43,942 nucleotides of DNA from Chloroflexi bacterium HGW-Chloroflexi-4 (GCA_002840715.1 PHBW01000013.1:1-43942), one strand, 5' to 3'; positions 8,272 to 15,844 are shown, counted from the stretch's first letter. Notes: generated by a model from the sequence alone, not told the origin. Program-made: numbers and translations.

Positions 8272-8299
8272 ATTATAGCGACTCTGCTTCAATCTGCAA
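8272..8299 (-). promoter_or_regulatory. Sigma70-type promoter of the receiver operon
   Basis: On the minus strand TTGCAG (8294-8299), a 16-nt spacer and TATAAT (8272-8277), placing the start of transcription near 8265, about 38 nt before the ATG at 8227. Confidence 0.6.
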
Positions 8300-8310
8300 T
8301 AAATAAAAAA

Positions 8311-8853
8311 TTACGCACCAAACAACTTTAATATGGATGCTCCACCAAATGCAAACAGCAGCATTTTTCCGATCTTACCAATCCAACTCATTATCAGGTA
8401 GCGCCACAAAGGCATGCGCAATGCTCCGGCCACCATGCCGGCCACATCAAAAACCGGGTTAGGCACGAAAGCCAAAACCAAGATGGTGATATCGCCGTAT
8501 TTCTTCATCCAGCCTGAGACACGTTGATACCATTTTTTATTCTCAATTACAGCCTGCCCGCTAAAGCCAGCCAGATAACCTGATAACTCGCCAATGGTGG
8601 CTCCCGTGCCGGCAGCCAGAGCCACCCACCAGGGATTGAAGACCGCGCCCATGGCAGAAGTAAACAACACCCCCGGCACCGGAAGAATTAAGGTGGCATT
8701 TGAAAACATGGATAAAAAAAATATGCCCGGGTAGCCCAGTGCTCCCAGTTTTTGAACCTGATCACGGTAAATAAAGAGTACAACAGTTAAAGCTATAACC
8801 GCAGCCAACACCAGACCCCGCACCAGGTTCAGGCGCCACCCAGTCAGCTTCAT
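8311..8853 (-). CDS. DedA/VTT-domain membrane protein
   Basis: 180 residues, largely hydrophobic, with the VTT (SNARE-associated/DedA-like) core: 'GYPGIFFLSMFSNATLILPV', a Gly-rich re-entrant stretch 'GATIGELSGYLAGFSGQ' and 'FVPNPVFDVAGMVAGALRMP'. Members of this superfamily act in membrane lipid homeostasis, and some DedA proteins flip undecaprenyl phosphate; which applies here cannot be told. The start ATG overlaps the uridine kinase stop (ATGA), so the two are translationally coupled. About five membrane segments; length is typical of the short YdjX/YqaA-like forms. Confidence 0.8.
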   Translation of the reverse strand: MKLTGWRLNLVRGLVLAAVIALTVVLFIYRDQVQKLGALGYPGIFFLSMFSNATLILPVPGVLFTSAMGAVFNPWWVALAAGTGATIGELSGYLAGFSGQAVIENKKWYQRVSGWMKKYGDITILVLAFVPNPVFDVAGMVAGALRMPLWRYLIMSWIGKIGKMLLFAFGGASILKLFGA

Positions 8854-9494
8854 TCTTCTTTGTGTTCTTCTTTGAGCAGAGATTCGATACGGGCAATCAC
8901 CATATCCATGGCAACAATGTTCAATCCGCCTTCTGGGATGATCACGTCGGCGTAGCGCTTTGAAGGCTCGACGAACTCAAGGTGCATGGGTCTGACCGTG
9001 CTCATATACTGCTTGACCACGTTTTCGGTGGTGCGTCCGCGTTCAGTGATGTCACGATCGAGACGGCGGATGAAGCGAATGTCAGAATCTGTATCCACAA
9101 ATATTTTGACATCAAAGAGTTCACGCAAAATGGAATCTGCAAAAATTAAAATGCCTTCCACCAGAATCACCCGCCTCGGCTCAACATGGATGGTATCGAG
9201 GGTACGACTGTGAGTGGTGAAATCATAAACCGGCACTTCAACAGACTGCCAATTTTTCAATTGTAAGATGTGATCGCGCAGCATTTCAGAATCAAGTGAA
9301 TTGGGATGATCAAAATTCACCAGGGCGCGCTGCGCTGGAGGAAGACCCGTCAATTCACGATAATAAGAATCATGCTGCAAGAAGGCAATACGCTGCTTGC
9401 CGACACGCTTCAAAACCATTTCAGCAACAGTGGTCTTGCCGGAGCCAGATCCGCCGGCTACACCAATCACAAGGGGGGTTGATTTATTGGGCAT
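8850..9494 (-). CDS. udk: Uridine kinase
   Basis: 214 residues. Phosphorylates uridine and cytidine to UMP and CMP in pyrimidine salvage. The Walker A motif is 'GVAGGSGSGKTT' (11-22). Further family signatures are 'FLQHDSYYRE', 'NFDHPNSLD', 'PVYDFTTHSR' and 'RLDRDITERGR'. I start it at the ATG at 9494 because the family begins just before 'LVIGVAGGSGSGKT'; the frame stays open upstream to 9545. There is no Shine-Dalgarno, but TATAAT (9501-9506) ends 6 nt before the ATG, pointing to a leaderless transcript. It is coupled to the DedA-like gene downstream. Confidence 0.92.
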   Translation of the reverse strand: MPNKSTPLVIGVAGGSGSGKTTVAEMVLKRVGKQRIAFLQHDSYYRELTGLPPAQRALVNFDHPNSLDSEMLRDHILQLKNWQSVEVPVYDFTTHSRTLDTIHVEPRRVILVEGILIFADSILRELFDVKIFVDTDSDIRFIRRLDRDITERGRTTENVVKQYMSTVRPMHLEFVEPSKRYADVIIPEGGLNIVAMDMVIARIESLLKEEHKEE

Positions 9495-9535
9495 GGGCTT
9501 ATTATAGTTGAAAGTCGCCAAATATAAATAAGGGA

Positions 9536-9586
9536 TTGACATCATTTGAAGAATGAATATAATTAGTTAGTAAAGCCTAACTAATT
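9536..9586 (+). promoter_or_regulatory. marR promoter with overlapping palindromic operator
   Basis: TTGACA (9536-9541), a 16-nt spacer and TATAAT (9558-9563) form a near-consensus promoter. A perfect 10-bp inverted repeat, AATTAGTTAG-taaagc-CTAACTAATT (9561-9586), overlaps the -10 box and ends at the marR start codon. The same half-site and spacing recur at 10033-10052 before the next gene, so this is very likely the MarR binding site, mediating autorepression. Confidence 0.8.
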
Positions 9587-10018
9587 ATGAAAAAAAATAT
9601 TGAACCACTCGAAAAAGTTATTGAAACTGCCAGTTCCATTATGGCAGAAATGGAAGAACACGCCTTTCAGGATGAGCGTTTTTCCGAATTATCAATGCGC
9701 CAGATGCTTTATCTCAACACAATCATCCGCATGGGCCACCCCACCTTCAGCGATCTCGCCAGAGAATTAAAGGTATCAAAACCATCTGTAACCACCAATG
9801 TTGGGACATTGATCAAAAAAGGATATGTTGCAAAGGAGCAAGACCCTGAAGACTTGCGCTCTTTCCACATTATGGTCACCCAAAAAGCATTGGATTTCGA
9901 CGAACTGCACCAAAATGTCCATAAAAACCTGGCACACTATTTGGCAGAGCAGTTAAATGCAGAGGAAGTAGAACAACTTGCCGGCTTGCTGGCAAAGGCT
10001 TTCAATAAAATAAACTAG
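9587..10018 (+). CDS. MarR-family transcriptional regulator
   Basis: 143 residues with the MarR winged helix: helix-turn-helix at about 52-78 ('TFSDLARELKVSKPSVTTNV') and wing at 80-98 ('YVAKEQDPEDLRSFHIMVT'), flanked by dimerisation helices. MarR proteins bind palindromes as dimers and usually repress their own operon until a small ligand or oxidation releases them. Palindromic sites lie at its own promoter and before the next gene. The ligand may be related to the substrate of the two downstream enzymes (inference). The leader is only about 17 nt long and has no Shine-Dalgarno. Confidence 0.9.
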   Translation: MKKNIEPLEKVIETASSIMAEMEEHAFQDERFSELSMRQMLYLNTIIRMGHPTFSDLARELKVSKPSVTTNVGTLIKKGYVAKEQDPEDLRSFHIMVTQKALDFDELHQNVHKNLAHYLAEQLNAEEVEQLAGLLAKAFNKIN

Positions 10019-10032
10019 TTTTTTTAAATATA

Positions 10033-10052
10033 TAGTTAGTTTTGCCTAACTA
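10033..10052 (+). promoter_or_regulatory. second MarR operator
   Basis: TAGTTAG-ttttgc-CTAACTA: the same 7-bp arms, 6-nt spacer and GC end of the spacer as the operator at 9561-9586. It lies 16 nt before the ATG of the fusion gene, with an AT-rich TTTAAATATATAG stretch just upstream that could hold a second -10 box. The AAAGGAG ribosome-binding site follows at 10055-10061. Confidence 0.75.
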
Positions 10053-10068
10053 ACAAAGGAGATTATTA

Positions 10069-11265
10069 ATGAATCCACGAGAGCCTACTTTCACCTGCCC
10101 CTGGTGGCTGCTCTTCACTTTCGACAATCCCGTACGAAAACTAATCCATAATCCCAACAATATCCTGCGTCCATACGTAAAACCTGGCAATACAGTAATG
10201 GATATTGGCTGCGGTATGGGATATTTTACACTGGAACTCGCCAGGCTGGTTGGACCCAATGGCAAGGTTATTGCCGTGGATTTGCAACCGCAAATGCTGG
10301 CAGGACTTAATCAACGCACCAACAAAGCCGGTCTCCAATCCATAATTCAACCCCATCAATGTGCTCCAGACAAAACTGGTGTATATGAACCGGTGGATGT
10401 AATTCTTGCATTTTGGATGGTCCACGAAGTTTACAACAGAAAGTCTTTTTTAGAAGAGCTGTATCTTGTACTTAAACCAAATGGTGTTTTATTAATCGTG
10501 GAACCACTCATCCACGTGACCAAAAAGAACTTCGAATACACACTCGACCTCGGTTGTGAAGTTGGTTTTTCCGAGATCTCACATCCGAGTGTTGCCTTCA
10601 GCCGATCAGTCATCTTTTTAAATAAAAAAATCAAAATCCAAGGAAAGAAAATGAAAACCAATCCACCCTCCATTCCGTACTCCAATAGGTTCTTCCCGGC
10701 TATCCTGCCGTTGGTCGGACAAAAGCAATACGACCAAATTCTTACCCGATATTCAGAACTTTATGCCAAACATGAAATGCCGGTGAATGAAATATTGAAG
10801 ACCCATTTAATTAACGGCATTCTGCCAGGCTTGGCTTTTTACCAAATATTGCTCGAAACCGGTAAATCCAAAGAAGAAGCATTGCTCAAAATTGACCAGG
10901 TTTTTGAGGACTTGTTTGCCAAAGACATAAATAAATTTCAAAAACTCGGCCGCCTGCCTTTTGTTTACACCATTTTGAGAACCTATATCAAAACAGCCAT
11001 GCGTCAATACCCGGCAGATGGTTGGGATATACTCTGGCAGCAAGTGGACGGCGACGCTATCCGCTTCAAAATGAATTCTTGTTTTTACTACAACACACTA
11101 TCTGCATACAGTGCGCCGGAACTCACGGCATCTTTCTGCCGCGTGGACGACTTGATTTATGGTGGCATGTCATCTCAAGTGCTCTGGCAGCGCACGCAAA
11201 CCATCGCTCGCGGAGCTGAGTACTGTGACTTCTGTTTCGCCAATGCCCGAAAGGCAGCAAAATGA
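10069..11265 (+). CDS. SAM methyltransferase fused to ATC-hydrolase-like domain
   Basis: 398 residues in two parts. Residues 1-190 form a class I SAM-dependent methyltransferase: motif I 'VMDIGCGMGYFTLE' (43-56) and acidic D71 in 'VIAVDLQP'. Residues 200-398 match the L-2-amino-thiazoline-4-carboxylic acid hydrolase-like family: 'NRFFPAILPLVG', a helical middle and the C-terminal 'TIARGAEYCDFCFAN'. The founding activity of that family opens a thiazoline ring to yield S-carbamoyl-cysteine, but most homologues are untested. An in-frame ATG at 10651 (residue 195) has AAGGA 7-8 nt upstream, so the hydrolase part might also be made alone. The main start has AAAGGAG. It overlaps the next gene by ATGA. 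Confidence 0.8.
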   Translation: MNPREPTFTCPWWLLFTFDNPVRKLIHNPNNILRPYVKPGNTVMDIGCGMGYFTLELARLVGPNGKVIAVDLQPQMLAGLNQRTNKAGLQSIIQPHQCAPDKTGVYEPVDVILAFWMVHEVYNRKSFLEELYLVLKPNGVLLIVEPLIHVTKKNFEYTLDLGCEVGFSEISHPSVAFSRSVIFLNKKIKIQGKKMKTNPPSIPYSNRFFPAILPLVGQKQYDQILTRYSELYAKHEMPVNEILKTHLINGILPGLAFYQILLETGKSKEEALLKIDQVFEDLFAKDINKFQKLGRLPFVYTILRTYIKTAMRQYPADGWDILWQQVDGDAIRFKMNSCFYYNTLSAYSAPELTASFCRVDDLIYGGMSSQVLWQRTQTIARGAEYCDFCFANARKAAK

Positions 11266-12212
11266 AGATCCTTGTTTTTGGAGCCGGTGTGCTCGGCAGC
11301 CTTTATGGCACCCGATTATTCCAATCTGGATATGACGTCACCCTGCTGGCTCGCGGTATGCGATTTGATGAAATCAGTGAGAATGGCGTTATTCTTGAAG
11401 GCGCACTTTCAGGTGAGCGAACGGTCAGCCGGGTTCCGGTTTGCGATGCGCTTACCCCTGAGGATGATTATGATCTGATTATTGTGCTGGTACGCGCTGA
11501 CCAGGTTGATGATCTGCTGCCAATGCTGGCTGCAAACAAAAAATCAAAGAGTGTCCTCTTCATGGTCAACAACCCTTCGGGTTATTCAGAATGGATAAAG
11601 GCCGTGGGTAAAGAACGGATACTTCTGGGTTTTGCAGGCGCCGGCGGCACGCGCAAAAACGGAGTGGTCACTTTCCACGTTGTCTCACCCATTTTGCAGC
11701 CCACAACGCTGGCCGAAGTGGACGGCGCAAAAACAGACCGCATCAAGCAGATCTCAAAAATGTTTAAAAATGCCGGCTTTGCCACCACTATCAGCAGCAA
11801 CATGGATGCCTGGCAGAAAACGCATGTGGCCTGGGTGTCACCGGTGGCCAACGCCATTATAGCGGCAGGCGGCGACGGTAAGGCGCTCTCACAGCGGCCT
11901 GATCTGCTCCACCTGCTTGTGCAGGCAATTCATGAAGGGTTTGCCGTGCTCAACAAGCTGAATATTCCCATCACGCCGCCAAAGCTGAAAATCATCACCA
12001 CCCTGCCTAAAGGGTTGACCCGGTTCGTTTTCAAACTGTGGAGCAGATCCCAACACTTTGACACCATCGCCACCCGCCATACCCTGGCAGCCTACGGCGA
12101 AATGAAACTGCTTTCTGAACGGTTTCAAGATATAGCCAAAACTTCCAACATCCCCACCCCTGCACTGGATCAACTGCATCAGTATTTGTTAAACACACCT
12201 TTACAAAAATAA
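11262..12212 (+). CDS. Ketopantoate reductase (ApbA/PanE)-like dehydrogenase
   Basis: 316 residues. N-terminal Rossmann fold with 'FGAGVLGSLYG' (GxGxxG at 7-12) for NADP(H), and the C-terminal helical ApbA/PanE domain. True ketopantoate reductases reduce 2-dehydropantoate for CoA synthesis and have a WxKLxxN motif with catalytic Lys and substrate-binding Asn. Here the motif is 'WQKTHVAW': the Lys is kept but the Asn position is Ala, so I doubt that ketopantoate is the substrate. It is co-transcribed with, and translationally coupled to, the methyltransferase/hydrolase fusion (ATGA overlap), so it probably acts in the same MarR-controlled pathway (inference). Confidence 0.8.
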   Translation: MKILVFGAGVLGSLYGTRLFQSGYDVTLLARGMRFDEISENGVILEGALSGERTVSRVPVCDALTPEDDYDLIIVLVRADQVDDLLPMLAANKKSKSVLFMVNNPSGYSEWIKAVGKERILLGFAGAGGTRKNGVVTFHVVSPILQPTTLAEVDGAKTDRIKQISKMFKNAGFATTISSNMDAWQKTHVAWVSPVANAIIAAGGDGKALSQRPDLLHLLVQAIHEGFAVLNKLNIPITPPKLKIITTLPKGLTRFVFKLWSRSQHFDTIATRHTLAAYGEMKLLSERFQDIAKTSNIPTPALDQLHQYLLNTPLQK

Positions 12213-12242
12213 AACGCGCGTAATGATTTCAAAATGATAGAA

Positions 12243-12271
12243 TAAACCTCAATATAGATTATTGAGGTTTA
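12243..12271 (+). promoter_or_regulatory. perfect palindrome directly before yhcH-like gene
   Basis: TAAACCTCAAT-atagatt-ATTGAGGTTTA, an exact 11-bp inverted repeat that ends 1 nt before the ATG at 12273. A possible -10 box TAGAAT (12238-12243) touches its left edge. There is no Shine-Dalgarno, so the element may be an operator just downstream of the transcription start or a 5' mRNA hairpin that gates translation. Confidence 0.55.
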
Positions 12272-12272
12272 T

Positions 12273-12719
12273 ATGATATTTGACATGCTTTCCAATTCCG
12301 CACTCTATGCAGGCATCACACCAAAACTTTTAACCGCCTTTGACTATTTATCTTCCACCGATCTGGATGCCCTGCCCGTAGGACGTATCAACCTGGACGG
12401 CGACCATGTGTATGTGCTGGTGCAGGAATACACCACCAAACCGCTGGCAGAAGGCAAGTGGGAATCTCACCGCCGCTATCTGGATGTGCAGTACATGCAC
12501 AGCGGCTGCGAACGCATTGATGTTGCATTGGTGAACACCATGAAACTGGGAGAGTATGTTGAGGCACGCGACTTTCTAGCCATGACCGGCACAGGCAGCC
12601 CCCTCACGCTGATGCCCGGTTCCTTTGCGGTTTTCTTTCCGCAAGACGCGCACATGCCAGGATTGGTAGTTAGCGAGGCTGAAATGGTGAAAAAGATTGT
12701 GGTGAAATGTGAGTTGTGA
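12273..12719 (+). CDS. YhcH/YjgK/YiaL family protein
   Basis: 148 residues with the family's cupin-like signature: 'ESHRRYLDVQYMHSGCERI' (about 68-86) and 'FFPQDAHMPGL' near 128-138, whose His and Glu residues could bind a metal. Family members are induced with sialic acid, L-ascorbate or other sugar-acid catabolism in other bacteria and are thought to act as sugar epimerases or anomerases; no substrate can be deduced here because no sugar genes adjoin it. It is a single gene with its own palindrome-flanked start. Confidence 0.85.
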   Translation: MIFDMLSNSALYAGITPKLLTAFDYLSSTDLDALPVGRINLDGDHVYVLVQEYTTKPLAEGKWESHRRYLDVQYMHSGCERIDVALVNTMKLGEYVEARDFLAMTGTGSPLTLMPGSFAVFFPQDAHMPGLVVSEAEMVKKIVVKCEL

Positions 12720-12813
12720 TAGTCGAATTGGAAACTAGTAAACGATGAGAAATGTTGAGTAATTTTACATCTCTCTTCTCTCAGTTCTCGATTCTCGGGA
12801 TTTAAATAATAAG

Positions 12814-12886
12814 AGCCACCACAGGGGGTCGAACCCTGGACCTACCACTTACGAAGCGGTCGCTCTGCCAACTGAGCTATGGTGGC
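12814..12886 (-). tRNA. tRNA-Thr(CGT)
   Basis: 73 nt, reading leftwards. The acceptor GCCACCA pairs with TGGTGGC, the D arm is GCTCAGTTGGCAGAGC, the anticodon loop TTCGTAA gives CGT (codon ACG, Thr), and the T loop is GTTCGAC. The 3' CCA is not encoded. All arms pair well. Confidence 0.95.
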
Positions 12887-12949
12887 GTTATAATTAGCAA
12901 CGCGACGCAAATTATATCAGCACCCTCGCTGAAAAGGCAAGGAAATCAC

Positions 12950-14197
12950 TTGAACATCGCAATGCTTTCTTATCACACCTGTCCGCTGGCAACCCTGGGC
13001 GGCAAAGACACCGGCGGCATGAACGTGTATGTTGCCGAACTGACCCGCCAGCTTGGCGTGGACGGCATCCACGTGGATGTGTTCACCCGCTCGCAAGACG
13101 AGCATGTGCCGCACGTGGTGCATTCGCTCGGCTATGGCAATCGCGTGGTGCATGTGCCCGCCGGACCGGAAATTCCGCTGCCCAAACCCGAATTGGCTAC
13201 CCACATCCCCACCTTTGTGGAAGGCATCAAACGTTTTGCCGCAGAGAAAGGCATTCACTATGACCTGATCCACAGCCATTACTGGATGTCTGGCATCGCA
13301 GCCGAAATGCTCAAAGCGGAATGGAAGGTGCCGGTGATTCAGATGTTCCACACGCTGGGATTGATGAAGAACCGCATTGCTCAATCTGAAGAAGAAAAAG
13401 AAGGCGATTACCGTATCAACGGCGAACGTCAGGTGATGCGCATGGCTGACCGCATTGTGGCGGCTACTCAGGCTGAAGAAGCCCAGTTGGAGTTTCTTTA
13501 CGGTGTGGATGACCAAAAAATAGTGATCATCCCGCCGGGGGTGGACGTGAGCCGTTTTTATCCGATCCCGAATGATGAAGCCAAAGAAGCCATCGGCCAT
13601 TCAGGCTGCCCGCGGCTGCTGCTCTTCGTGGGACGTATTGAACCTCTCAAAGGAGTGGATACGCTCATCCGTGCACTGGCCATTGTGCGTGAATCGGGCG
13701 TGCTTGAAAAGCAGTGCTACTCGCTGGCCATCATCGGCGGGGACCCTGAAGCCCCAGGTGAAAATATGACAGCAGAGATGTCACGCTTGCGCGCCTTGTG
13801 CGCCGAACTTAACATGGAAGACCTGGTGCTCTTTTTAGGCAAACGCGCGCAGGATACCCTGCCCTATTACTATTCCGCGGCGGATATTTTGATCATGCCA
13901 TCCTACTATGAATCCTTCGGCATGGTGGCGCTTGAAGCCATGGCCTGCGGCACCCCAGTGATCGCCTCGCAAGTGGGCGGGCTGGCTTTTCTGGTGCAAG
14001 ACGGCATAACCGGTTTCGTCGTCCCCGGCGGCGATCCCTGCGTGCTGGCAAAGACGCTGACCAAGCTGATCCAGCAGCCTGACCTGCGCACACGGCTGGG
14101 CAAACAAGCCGCAGAATATGCAAGCTGGTACAGTTGGGATAAGATATCTACACGCATAAAGGGTGTATATGAAGAGCTGCTAAGCCCTCAAAACTAA
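12950..14197 (+). CDS. GT4-family glycosyltransferase (MshA/sucrose-phosphate-synthase-like)
   Basis: 415 residues with two Rossmann domains of the GT-B fold. The N-terminus carries 'LGGKDTGGMNVYVAELTR', the GGMNVYV motif of MshA and sucrose-phosphate-synthase-like enzymes. The C-terminal domain has 'LLFVGRIEPLKGVDTLI' and the retaining EX7E motif 'ESFGMVALE'. It uses a nucleotide-sugar donor; the acceptor cannot be deduced. The start is TTG at 12950 with AAGGAA 6 nt upstream. No mycothiol genes are nearby, so MshA itself is unlikely. It is convergent with the membrane protein downstream. Confidence 0.88.
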   Translation: MNIAMLSYHTCPLATLGGKDTGGMNVYVAELTRQLGVDGIHVDVFTRSQDEHVPHVVHSLGYGNRVVHVPAGPEIPLPKPELATHIPTFVEGIKRFAAEKGIHYDLIHSHYWMSGIAAEMLKAEWKVPVIQMFHTLGLMKNRIAQSEEEKEGDYRINGERQVMRMADRIVAATQAEEAQLEFLYGVDDQKIVIIPPGVDVSRFYPIPNDEAKEAIGHSGCPRLLLFVGRIEPLKGVDTLIRALAIVRESGVLEKQCYSLAIIGGDPEAPGENMTAEMSRLRALCAELNMEDLVLFLGKRAQDTLPYYYSAADILIMPSYYESFGMVALEAMACGTPVIASQVGGLAFLVQDGITGFVVPGGDPCVLAKTLTKLIQQPDLRTRLGKQAAEYASWYSWDKISTRIKGVYEELLSPQN

Positions 14198-14206
14198 ACT
14201 TCAATT

Positions 14207-14830
14207 TTAGAAAAACAGAAAAGTGAATAATACGCTGAAGTAAAGCGCCAGGCCGCCGTACTTGCGCTCCAGGCTGTTGTGGCTGCGCATCACAATCCAC
14301 CAGATACTGGCCATTATGCCGAGGATGCCAAGGTAGTGCACCGACGCATAAGCCTGTGCCATAAACTGTGGCCAAAGCCCGGCACGATCCAAAGTCGCCA
14401 GATAAATGCCGCCGATCCAGTTGAGCAAAAAGGTCAGCAGTGTGAAGCGGCCGCCCACGTTTAAAACATTTTTCCATAAGATTAGCGTCAAAAGTGCCGC
14501 AGCCGCCCAATAGAGAATGCCGGCTTTGCTCACCCATCCCCAGCCGGGAACCTCGGGCAGATAGCGGGTTACCTGCCAAAGAAGCGCACCGGCGGCCATA
14601 CCGCACCAGGCTTTCTGCCGTGCTTCAAAGTTATCATTGAAAGAGCGGTAAAGATAAAAAAGTGAAAGCAAAAGCAAGATCGCCAGCAATCCCAGCACAC
14701 CGTAAAGCCCCAGATGTGTTTTGAGCGGAATGAATGCCAGGGAGGTTAAAACCACAAATGCCAATAGTTTTAATGCACTTCCCAAACCATCCGCAATTTT
14801 GCTGACCGATTCCGTGATAAATCCGTTCAT
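14207..14830 (-). CDS. polytopic membrane protein, unknown
   Basis: 207 residues with about six membrane segments (roughly 18-38, 42-60, 75-92, 100-118, 125-148, 160-180) and a short polar N-terminus. I recognise no family. It stands alone, convergent with the GT4 gene only 9 nt away. The start ATG at 14830 lies just after a GC-rich GGCGGGGCGCT stretch. Confidence 0.65.
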   Translation of the reverse strand: MNGFITESVSKIADGLGSALKLLAFVVLTSLAFIPLKTHLGLYGVLGLLAILLLLSLFYLYRSFNDNFEARQKAWCGMAAGALLWQVTRYLPEVPGWGWVSKAGILYWAAAALLTLILWKNVLNVGGRFTLLTFLLNWIGGIYLATLDRAGLWPQFMAQAYASVHYLGILGIMASIWWIVMRSHNSLERKYGGLALYFSVLFTFLFF

Positions 14831-14938
14831 AGCGCCCCGCCATTGATAAATTTCGTTCCATATTAATTAACGAAAAACAATCAATAGAGTTGCGAAAAAG
14901 TGATCATAAATTCGCGGCGTTATTTAGTCAACCCCAAC

Positions 14939-15124
14939 CTAAAACAAGCGGTGATTACCGTAATAACCTTCATTTTTGGACCAAACTTTATACTCATTCA
15001 GATAGACAAGCAAATCCAAATTATCTTTTCTACCGAGAGAACTAAAAAAGTTGTGATGAAAAATATGATTAATGAAGGTCAGGATGTTTTTATATAAATT
15101 ACCCGCTCGTCGATATATCTTCAT
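14939..15124 (-). CDS. possible small ORF coupled to the 39-residue ORF
   Basis: A 61-codon frame whose ATG overlaps the stop of the preceding small frame (ATGA). The product would be basic and aromatic-rich, with no family I know. A 65-codon frame on the other strand covers the same bases. It is reported because of the overlap only; it may well be noise in an otherwise empty 450-bp gap. Confidence 0.2.
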   Translation of the reverse strand: MKIYRRAGNLYKNILTFINHIFHHNFFSSLGRKDNLDLLVYLNEYKVWSKNEGYYGNHRLF

Positions 15125-15240
15125 GAATTTTGCGGTTTAAACGTAATCTCGCAAGGTGTTTCATCTATTTCATAAAACCACTTCATCTTAAATAATAAGT
15201 TTATCAGGCAAACAGCCAACCAAGTTAAATAACGAATCAC
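15121..15240 (-). CDS. possible 39-residue membrane peptide
   Basis: GTG at 15240 with GAGGG 5 nt upstream opens 39 codons: a hydrophobic stretch 'YLTWLAVCLINLLF' and a polar tail 'KWFYEIDETPCEITFKPQNS'. The ribosome-binding site, the membrane-peptide shape and the overlap with a following frame make it plausible, but there is no homology evidence. Confidence 0.35.
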   Translation of the reverse strand: MIRYLTWLAVCLINLLFKMKWFYEIDETPCEITFKPQNS

Positions 15241-15281
15241 ATCTACCCTCTTTCCGCTTTATGAAGTTTACTCAAAAATAA

Positions 15282-15740
15282 TTACAAAGTTTGCTTCACG
15301 GCTTCCAATACTCTTTTTGCTGATTTTGCCCAGGATCCATATCCTTCTGCATCCATGTTTGAATACTGGTCTTCAAGGGTTTTACAAGGGTATTGATCGC
15401 AATAGGCACAGTTTTCCACTATATTTTTAATTGCACAGCGCCTCACCGAACATCTCCCGCAACCCACGCTGCATGTTTCACCCAGACAGCCAGACGGGCA
15501 TTCCTTTTTATATTGCGAACACCGCTCACAGTTGTTGCCGCAATACGCAATATAGCGGTTTGCCAACTCGATTTTGGGGGCATTTGGTGTCGATGATGGT
15601 GCGGCAGCTTGGGTTGGTTCTAGCGTTGGTTCAAGGGTCTGCGTCAAGGCTGCGTTCTTTAATGCACATCCTTCAAGCAAAGCGGCACCTATCACAATTC
15701 CGGCTAATCCAAAGAATTCGCGTCTATCGAGAGTATTCAT
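15282..15740 (-). CDS. DUF3795 Cys-rich lipoprotein with Tat-like signal
   Basis: 152 residues. The N-terminus has 'DRREFFGLAGIVIGAALLEGC': a twin-arginine-like RR, a hydrophobic core and a lipobox Cys at about residue 25, so it is probably exported folded and lipid-anchored. After a Thr/Pro linker comes a Cys-rich DUF3795 domain ('YCGNNCERC', 'CPSGCLG', 'CSVGCGRC', 'ENCAYCDQYPC') that should bind metal ions. A function for the family is not established. The ATG at 15740 has AAGGAG 9-10 nt upstream. The gene is divergent from the CGNR regulator and shares its control region. Confidence 0.8.
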   Translation of the reverse strand: MNTLDRREFFGLAGIVIGAALLEGCALKNAALTQTLEPTLEPTQAAAPSSTPNAPKIELANRYIAYCGNNCERCSQYKKECPSGCLGETCSVGCGRCSVRRCAIKNIVENCAYCDQYPCKTLEDQYSNMDAEGYGSWAKSAKRVLEAVKQTL

Positions 15741-15763
15741 AAGCGGTTGCTCCTTTTTGTTTT

Positions 15764-15844
15764 TTATAACCTGTTTTTTTGTTTTACTGGTTATAATTTT
15801 AATAAAAAAATAATAACCTGTCAAGGACTTTAATTGGTTATAAT
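15764..15844. promoter_or_regulatory. divergent promoters with duplicated GGTTATAA operator
   Basis: Two inverted pairs, TTATAACC-N17-GGTTATAA (15764-15796) and TAATAACC-N17-GGTTATAA (15811-15843), are offset by exactly 47 bp. For the lipoprotein gene TTGACA (complement of 15819-15824), a 17-nt spacer and TAAAAT (complement of 15796-15801) form a near-perfect promoter. For the CGNR gene TATAAT (15839-15844) lies 7 nt before its ATG, so that mRNA would be leaderless. The second pair overlaps both promoters, so one protein could control both genes. Confidence 0.65.

Noticed and set aside
12917..13600. 227-codon His-rich frame antisense to the GT4 gene
   Set aside because: Shadow frame; His richness is the complement of the sense codons.
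12950..14197. Naming the GT4 gene mshA
   Set aside because: The GGMNVYV motif fits, but no other mycothiol gene is seen and sucrose-phosphate-synthase-like enzymes share the motif.
14900..15097. 65-codon frame on the plus strand
   Set aside because: No ribosome-binding site; overlaps the opposite small frame; composition follows AT content.
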